DNA of 64,000 nt from Populus alba (lineage: Eukaryota > Streptophyta > Magnoliopsida > Malpighiales > Salicaceae), in NCBI RefSeq assembly GCF_005239225.2, contig NC_133289.1, forward strand, positions 6,889,501 through 6,953,500, read 5' to 3'. Of this stretch, positions 57,701-64,000 are shown piece after piece. The notes below the pieces were generated by a model, which searched no databases, was not told where the DNA came from, and saw nothing but the letters and a program-made list of their open reading frames with translations. Every line of letters starts with the position of its first letter. Positions within the stretch are counted from its first letter, which is position 1. The translations under genes were made by a program, and so were the position numbers.

Positions 57701-59329
57701 TCAATCCTGAAGTTGTAGAGATTCTAGCAGATATAGCAGATGAATTTCTTGTGTCTGTAAGTAGTTGAACTTACCCCCCCCCCCCAAAGGACTATTCTGC
57801 TTTATAAATGGATGATTTAGGAATGCATAAGTGGAATTTTTCTTCACTAAATATTACTTTATAGGAGCTAAGCTGTGCTCATTCACCAAAACAGTAGGTT
57901 GATTGATCAAATGAATGGGATTCAGATTCACCATACAAATCTCGAAATTCACCATACAAATGGATGATTTGGGAATGCATAAGCGGAATTTTTCTTCACT
58001 AAATATTACTTTATAGGAGCTAAGCTGTGCTCATTCACCAAAACAGTAGGTTGATTGATCAAATGAATGGGATTCAGATTCACCATACAAATCTCGAAAT
58101 TCATTTATTTTGAAGGGCAGTAAACAAATTCATCATCTGAATATTAGGAAAATAATTGTGTTTGAAAGAAAATACTAAAATAGTCCATTTGGAGATTGAA
58201 AGAATTGCAATTGATTAGTGTACTTCAGGGTGTTGCCTGAATTTATTAAACCCATGTACATTGCACAAGTGCTCAAGGATCTCTTCTCCTTGAATTGTAG
58301 AACAAAATTCATAAAAAAATTTCAACTACAATTTTGATGGTAATATATCCAGATTAGTTTTGTTACTCGGAGCTTGGGTTTCAATGGTCTGAACTTTTTT
58401 GTCTGAGAATATTATACTCTACACTCTTTTATTGATCTTCAATTTGTCAAGTTGTTTTCTTGTTCTTTTTGCAAAGCCATTCCAAATTTATTTGTATTTT
58501 TTTTTCTTGGTGCAGGTCACAACATTTGGTTGCTCATTGGCCAAGCATCGAAAATCAGATACATTGGAAGCAAAAGACATACTTCTACATCTTGGTTAGT
58601 TCTGTTGGATTAGCCATCCAAGGCTTGCATTGTCATTTGTTTCGTATCCGATGCTAAATCCTAAGTTTTTTCTATGTTTTTTGTGCAGACAGAAACTGGA
58701 ATATGACACTACCAGGGTTCTGTGGCGATGAGATTAAGAGCTACAGAAAACAAGTACGCATTTTCACTTGAGTTCACTGACTTGTGGAGTTGTGGTCTGG
58801 CACGAGTCACTATTTGGTGCAACCTTTTCTTTCCATCCTTTTCTCTTTGTTGATTTTGCATTGTGAATTTACAGGTAACAAACGATATCCACAAGGAGCG
58901 CCTTGCGGTGGTGAGTTTTGCCCCAAAATCTTCCCATCCAATAGGCATGCATGTCTTGAAATATACTTATGACAGCATACATGTCTACATGTGTGTAGGT
59001 TTTCAATTATGTATTTTGTTTCTTCCGGTATAAATTAATAATGTTATCTTTGATTGCGAGTTAGATAATGAGGATCCTATAATTTAGCAGTTCTGAAACA
59101 GAAATCATTTCATGATAACTTTTCCCCTTCTGTCTTCCTTATATATACATATACACACACAAACAGACATATTTTCTGTTCTTGGTTATGCCAGATAAAG
59201 AAGTCAGTATTGGCATCTGAGATGGCAAATGCTAAGAACTCTGTGGGACAAGCTGCTGGAAATGCAAAGAGTAGCACGACAAAGACCTTGTCAAATCCCA
59301 TTGTCTCCCCTAACCTGAAAGTTACATGA
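54724..59329 (+). CDS. TAF12: Transcription initiation factor TFIID subunit 12 (TAF12)
   Basis: Eight exons: 54724-55182, 55282-55392, 56234-56749, 57682-57756, 58516-58594, 58689-58753, 58875-58910 and 59195-59329. They join in phase to 491 aa. TAF12 pairs with TAF4 by a histone fold in TFIID, and with ADA1 in SAGA, to support pol II initiation. Residues 1 to about 340 are low-complexity Pro/Ser/Gln/Thr-rich (exons 1-3). The H2B-like histone fold starts at [10 protein letters not shown] (353-362) and continues through [20 protein letters not shown] and [20 protein letters not shown] to [20 protein letters not shown], followed by [13 protein letters not shown] and the TAF12 C-terminal [15 protein letters not shown]. 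Length is nearer Arabidopsis TAF12 (At3g10070, about 540 aa) than the longer TAF12b/EER4. Exon 7 is only 36 bases. Intron 4 contains a tandem duplication. The fold region is secure; the exact N-terminal start is the first in-frame ATG of exon 1. Confidence 0.93.
57806..58103 (+). repeat. Near-perfect 152-bp tandem duplication in TAF12 intron 4
   Basis: Copy 1 (57806-57957) and copy 2 (58 bases into the next line, 57958 to about 58103) match except for about two substitutions (TTTAGG/TTTGGG and GTGG/GCGG). The unit runs from AAATGGATGATTT to CTCGAAATTCA. It lies between exons 4 and 5. Very low divergence implies a recent event. Confidence 0.95.
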
Positions 59330-60039
59330 GGTGTTTATTGTACTAGCTTTGGCAGCTTTTTTGCTAAAGGTAAGGCCAATAGTTTTAAACTTAACAACAC
59401 ATATATCTTCTCCGCTTGGATCATGCATTCAGATGAACATGCTTGATGAACGTTTGGGATTGCTTGTAGTAAGACTTGCTTGTTTTATAAATCATGTCAC
59501 ATATCAATGGTTGCATTGCTTGTAGTCCCGGTGGTGGATAAGACATTATAATGAATATTTGTGCTAACCTAGGTGACTTGAAAAGTCATGAAGTTTAGTC
59601 ATAACTTTCTGTTGGATCCATGTAGAAATAAGTTGAATGCTTTCTATCTTACATTGCTTTGAGATAGATCAATGCTTAACTTTCTTTTCTCATGTTGCTT
59701 TGCGTCTCTGTTTTAAGTTTATACTCTTTATCTTATTATACCATTGTTATAGATTGTTTTGGCATGGTTTATTGCTTCAAGCCAAACTTGTCATTTGGTT
59801 TGATGTCAATATATCTAGGTGAAGTTTTGGTAGCACAACACATGATATGGCAGGTTGTCAATTGTATAGAAGTGCCTTGTTGGGTGAGGAATGTTCAATG
59901 CCAAGCTACCCCATGGGCTGGCCTGAGCCCGGGTGATATTTGGTAGGCATGGGCAAGGTCTTTCAGCTTGGGTGATGTTGGGCGGGCCTTAGGCTAGCTT
60001 GACCATTTAATTTTAAGAATCACTACTTCCAAGGAATTA

Positions 60040-60600
60040 ATATGGAGTTTTGTTTGTTAAAACTCCATCTTCCCTTTTTTCAATTGCCCCCTTTTTATTT
60101 CAATTTTGTCCTTTTTTTTTATCAAATTCATTTTCAGACTTTTTTTAATAGTTGTCTGGGTGGTTTTTAAATCGTCCAAGTTGACTAGATCACTTTAAGG
60201 CAACTCCCAAGCAATTTAGTTTTAAACCTGGGCTAAGTTAAGAGCTGGGCCAAAAGGTTTTTTTTTCCTATCAATTTCATTAATTTTTCTCAATTTCATC
60301 TTCACACATTTTATACCGGTTGTCTAGGTTGTTTTTGGATCAACCTAGTCAACTGGGTTACATCAAAACAACTTACACACAGTTTAATTTTAAACCTGGG
60401 CTTGGCAAAAAGTTGGGTCAATAGTTTTTTCATGTCAATTTCATCATTGAGCTTTTTTTACCAGTTGGCCGGGATGTTTTTGAATCGACCATAGTCAAAT
60501 TGGGGAACTCCCTATTGGTTTAATTTTAAACCTATACTAGACAAGGAGTTGGATTAGGAGGTTTCAAGGTTGATTCGCTAGGTTGGGTTTAATAAAAATG
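60040..60600 (+). repeat. Dispersed element with ~120-150-bp tandem units
   Basis: About three imperfect units, each with TCAATTTCAT, a (C/A)CAGTTG(T/G)C(T/C)(G/A)GG(T/A)GTTTTT segment, GAATCGACC/GATCAACCTAGTCAA, and TTTAATTTTAAACCTGGGCT(T/A)GGC. Related sequence is at 39790-40080. Confidence 0.6.
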
Positions 60601-60777
60601 TCAAAAAGTTAATATTTTTTATTACATAAAAATAAAAAAATTGATCTTGCCCACAATGAAGCAGGGAACTATAAACTAGTTTCATCTATATACATGTATA
60701 TTGCCAATTACTCCATGCCAATAGTCCTTGAACAAAATTGGGAATCAGGTCTGTTATTAACTAAACCTAGGTTTCCA

Positions 60778-60859
60778 TCGACTCTAAACATGTGGGATAG
60801 GTTTCCATCCAATTGATATCGACTCTAAACATGTGGTATAGGTTTCCATCCAATTGATG
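60778..60859 (+). repeat. 41-bp tandem duplication
   Basis: TCGACTCTAAACATGTGG followed by (G/T)ATAGGTTTCCATCCAATTGAT is repeated directly with one substitution and a slightly different end. Confidence 0.85.
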
Positions 60860-62241
60860 TGAGATGCATCATGTGCTAGCTCTCTAACCCTTGTGTAGCG
60901 AGCATTGATTGGAAGAATTGTGGGTCAACTTTGATTGGTCACCAAAGATTTTTGAGGGTTTTTGGTCAATAAATATAATTAACATTTTAATTAAATGAAT
61001 TTATTAGATTTTAAATGATATATTTTATGGTGTTTGGGAGTAATCAGTAACATTCTATTATTTACTTTCTAGGATCTACTTTGAATAAAGAGATACATAC
61101 AAGGAGATATAAATCCTAGTCTGAGATATTTTTTATCACTTTTAGTGAATTTTGGATTTTATTCTTTCTCCTACATGTATCACTTTCTTCAAAGTGGATA
61201 AAATGTAGTGATTAATAGAATGCTACTAGTTACTCTCTATGTATCATAATTTTTTTTCAATTTTAAATTGTCATTAACTTTCTTATTCTCAAATAATAGA
61301 AATTAGAAAATACAAGAAAATCAAAACATAAGCTGAAAGTAGTAATTTTAAATGGTAAGTGTTAAATAAAGTTACTAGTAGTAGTTAGATACAAATAAAA
61401 AAGTACGTACAAATAAGAACCTAACTGCATATATTATCTTTTGCTGAGAACAACCACTTGTGAAAAAAGAAAGAAATTCAAGCGCACACAAAAGTAGTGA
61501 TTGGTAAAATTCAATCCCTCTCTAAAACCTAATCCACAAATCCCATGACCTGTGATGTGTATCTCCCATGAACAGTACCTCTCTTTTTACTGTCCCTGCT
61601 CTCTTCCCCTTTCTTCTCTTTGTTCCACGTATAATAGGTGATTTGTGTTTTTAAATCGCCATGATCGCAACAAGAACACCTTGGAAGATGTTGATTGGAG
61701 GGCTAACCACTAACCAAAGTCCCAATAATTATTTGTTAGTGACAAATTGAGTTGAATTTTTTTTCCTCCTGTTATTCTGAATTTTTGATGGAGATTAAGA
61801 GAGATTTGTAGTTATTAATAGACATGGCTTTTGGTAGCAAATTCAGTGGATTTAGAGAGGAATGATTTTCTCATGGAGTTCATGGGTTCAGAGGGGGTTT
61901 TCTGATTATCAACAGTTGAGAAGGAAGTAGGAGAGGATGGAGGGGAGAGATTGTCGGTTTTATGGTTGAAATGAATTAATATTTTTGGACTTTTAATGTA
62001 CATATGAAACAAAACAGGGTTAAGGTGGCTAAGGGCATGCAAGTAAAATCATAAATGAAAACTCATGTATTTTTTGTGATGAAGGCAGAATCGGATCATA
62101 TGATATATGAGAGCCACCATACAAAGATATGGATCTGCCCTTCTTTTTACACGTGACATGCAGAGTTCATTGTTTGTTTTGCAGCAGTATCATATTATTG
62201 CTATTTGTGTTTTGCAGAGTTCATTGATTTTCTTTTTGCAG

Positions 62242-62760
62242 GTCTAGTTGTGAGGAAGATGGATGACAAATCACCAAAATCATCCCTGCCTTTATTCAAA
62301 CAATGCATGTGGAATCCTTTCACCGACGGACATGAATAGCGACACCACTAGCCCAACAAAATATAAAATTACCCAGATTAACGACCCAGACAACTGATTC
62401 CAAGTTATTGTGGAAGTGGAAGTTGTATTGCATCCGATAACACTCAGTTTAGAGTTTTTGTGGTATGGAGGTGCTTGCGCAGCCAATGCTAACCAGGTTT
62501 CTTTCCATTACATTAGTTAACAAAGAATCAAAAGCTCTTCTTTTTTTTTTTCCGTGGGAATTGTAGGAAGACAATTGAAGTGGTTTCATGATTCCAAGTT
62601 TGGGAACCGTAAATGCTATTGCTCCGACAATTAATTGTGTCAGTGGACTTGTATAAAAAGCTTTGAGCTGAATTCTGTAGAAGATATATGATTGGATTTA
62701 GTAAAATGATTGAAACCTAAACTTGCATGTATGGAAGTATGTTTTAGATGTCCAGGGTTC
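62242..62760 (+). other. Non-repetitive block, possible TAF12 3'-UTR exon
   Basis: It begins after the acceptor-like TTTTTGCAG and is GC-richer than its surroundings. No conserved protein is encoded on either strand; a 64-codon minus-strand frame (62292-62486) is unremarkable. If the 3'-UTR intron is real, this would be the last exon. Confidence 0.25.
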
Positions 62761-63199
62761 TGCTTCCCTCCAAATTCATGCTCCATTTTCCTTTAGTGGT
62801 TGGATAGATGTGTGCTGCCTCAATTAAAATAAATTTCAATACGATATAAATTATGTTTAGCTTCTCAGCCTACTACTTGAATTTTGAAATTACACTAAAG
62901 AATGAAAATTCTCTCAAACAAATCTGTTTTTGGCGATGACCAACATATTGGTTCATTGCTTTAAAATTAACAAAAGGCTGCCCTGGAATTGATTTGGATG
63001 CACTTGTGTTTTGATGTTATTTCTACATTTTCGATCCATTATTTGGACCAGTTGTGATTGTCTTGATGGCCTGGGTCGCCAATAATCATTAACGATTTTG
63101 AGAAAACCTCCATGATTTTGCCAGTCTTGGGAAAATCTTGTACAAGGTTATTTCTAATTCATTCTTTAAACTCTGGTCTTTTCGTTCATCTTATTTGCG
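62761..63199. other. Spacer
   Basis: Mixed AT-rich DNA; no gene or repeat recognised. Confidence 0.25.
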
Positions 63200-63625
63200 A
63201 CAGTCTCAATAGCACCATTAAAACGATCTGTCTCGTGCTCGTCGAAGGTTCCTCTGCATGGAAAGCGCCCGGCTCCCGTCGGAAAAGAATATGGAGGCCA
63301 GCCCACAATTAATGAGCACTTAATCTTGTCTGCGGGCTCATTATTCTTTGTTATTCCATTTCTTTTTTGTGCTTGTTAAGTTCTCTGATTTATTATGCCT
63401 CAAGTGCTGAAGCGTAGTGAAGGTGTTCCACTCGATACTAGCAAGTTAGCATTGGGGCAACGCCTGTGTTCCTCCGAACATGCAATGCTGCCCTCCCTAG
63501 GAAACCGAAAGCCTCCGTGTTGCTTAGGCTGGGGACACACCACGGCATCCTGCTTCTGTATGTACCGTTGAGGTTCAAAAGCGATTTCTGAACGCAGCCA
63601 CGACCAATACATCCAACATCTTAAA
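63200..63625. other. GC-richer patch of unknown origin
   Basis: By eye this patch is near 50% GC while its flanks are strongly AT-rich. A plus frame (63112-63312) and a minus frame (63400-63612; contains PQPKQHGGFRFPREGS) are open, but neither is a protein I know. The texture is reminiscent of plant mitochondrial DNA inserted in the nucleus, but I cannot confirm it. An exon or captured fragment is also possible. Confidence 0.3.
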
Positions 63626-63639
63626 CAACGAGTATAATG

Positions 63640-63915
63640 AATATTACAGAGAATAATAATGATGATAAAAAAAAAACCCTACAATTTTTATGGATTTCTT
63701 GCAGCATGCATGCATGATAAAAGGTCAGCACGCACTCACCTCTTCACCCCCTTCACCTTCAATTCTAGTTTCTACGAGAAAACAATTGCAGGCTGCTGGC
63801 AAAAAAAAAAAAACAAAAATAGCAGCAATATTACATGTAAAGAGAAATGCTTGTGGAAGAATAAGCCTAGAGTTCTATAAATTTGATGAAGTTTCTTAGG
63901 GCACCAAGCTGCTAA
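63640..63915 (-). other. Probable 3'-UTR of the edge gene
   Basis: Downstream of the minus-strand stop. A-rich runs on the plus strand (63667-63676 and 63801-63812) are U-runs in the transcript sense. No coding sequence. Confidence 0.3.
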
Positions 63916-64000
63916 TCAATTATCCGTGGGACTTCCTTCTCGAGCATAGATGTTCCCTTGAAAATCGTCAGCTGAAACTCCCTTGTATACTTCAACAACT
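63916..64000 (-). CDS. C-terminal end of an unrecognised protein (partial at window edge)
   Basis: Reading the minus strand from the edge gives VVEVYKGVSADDFQGNIYAR followed by EGSPTDN and a TGA stop at 63916-63918. The residues look like a real protein tail: acidic, with normal codon use, then a change to UTR-like DNA below 63916. The exon continues beyond the window. The family is not recognised. The probable 3'-UTR extends to about 63640. Confidence 0.5.
   Translation of the reverse strand, partial: VVEVYKGVSADDFQGNIYAREGSPTDN

Larger units (their letters stand above)
59330..62241. other. TAF12 downstream region, possibly a 3'-UTR intron
   Basis: Forty bases after the stop, AAG/GTAAGG at 59369-59370 is a good donor. 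A polypyrimidine-TTTTTGCAG acceptor occurs at 62241. If used, a 2.87-kb intron would lie in the 3'-UTR. Otherwise this is the 3' flank. Contents are the tandem block at 60040-60600, the 41-base duplication at 60778 and AT-rich DNA. Confidence 0.3.

Noticed and set aside
57806..58103. CRISPR-like repeated sequence
   Set aside because: It is a two-copy direct duplication without spacers, in a plant intron.

Overview
The window is nuclear DNA from a flowering plant. Every recognisable gene is an intron-containing plant gene with GT-AG introns, and the AT-rich spacers are filled with decayed plant transposons (Ty1/copia, a gypsy-like LTR element, a LINE remnant, tRNA-derived SINEs, MITE-like inverted repeats and microsatellites). 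The gene set, gene order and style of the dispersed repeats suggest a woody eudicot, most likely Populus or another Salicaceae; the genus is inference.

Five gene models can be built from start to stop with consistent splice phases, plus one uninterrupted small coding region. From left to right they are: ABI5 (+, 1830-3934), a bZIP factor of abscisic-acid signalling; FTSZ2 (+, 8093-15200), a plastid-division GTPase; a LITTLE ZIPPER microprotein (+, 25426-25659); RCE1/FACE2 (-, 28948-37234), the CAAX-prenyl endopeptidase; URH1 (-, 42354-44702), a uridine ribohydrolase; and TAF12 (+, 54724-59329), a TFIID/SAGA histone-fold subunit. The right edge holds the last codons of an unrecognised minus-strand gene (63916-64000).

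The genes are not an operon and do not share a pathway. What links them is ancestry: in Arabidopsis FTSZ2-1, ABI5, RCE1/FACE2, ZPR4 and URH1 lie together on chromosome 2 (At2g36250-At2g36310), so the first 45 kb is a conserved block with local rearrangement. TAF12 is not part of that block as far as I know.

Spacers: 4.2-8 kb holds a copia integrase/RT fragment and a degenerate tandem-repeat element. 15-24 kb holds FTSZ2 3' DNA, MITE-like repeats, a gene-like fragment near 18.7-19.0 kb and the ZPR upstream region. The 4.8-kb last intron of RCE1 holds a SIRE-like LTR. 37.4-41.1 kb holds an inverted-orientation copy of the tandem-repeat element and a decayed minus-strand copia element. 45-54.7 kb holds a two-LTR gypsy-like element, dispersed repeats and two SINEs inserted one after the other at the same target. 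59.4-63.9 kb is repeats, a possible 3'-UTR exon of TAF12 and a GC-richer patch of unknown origin.

I found no CRISPR array, rRNA, free-standing tRNA gene or prokaryotic-type system, and no clearly new multi-gene system. The most useful leads are the SINE pair, the ABRE-bearing duplication in an ABI5 intron, cassette-like in-frame exons beginning with donor-like GTA in FTSZ2 and TAF12, the EAR-like tail of the ZPR protein, and the near-perfect 152-bp duplication in a TAF12 intron.
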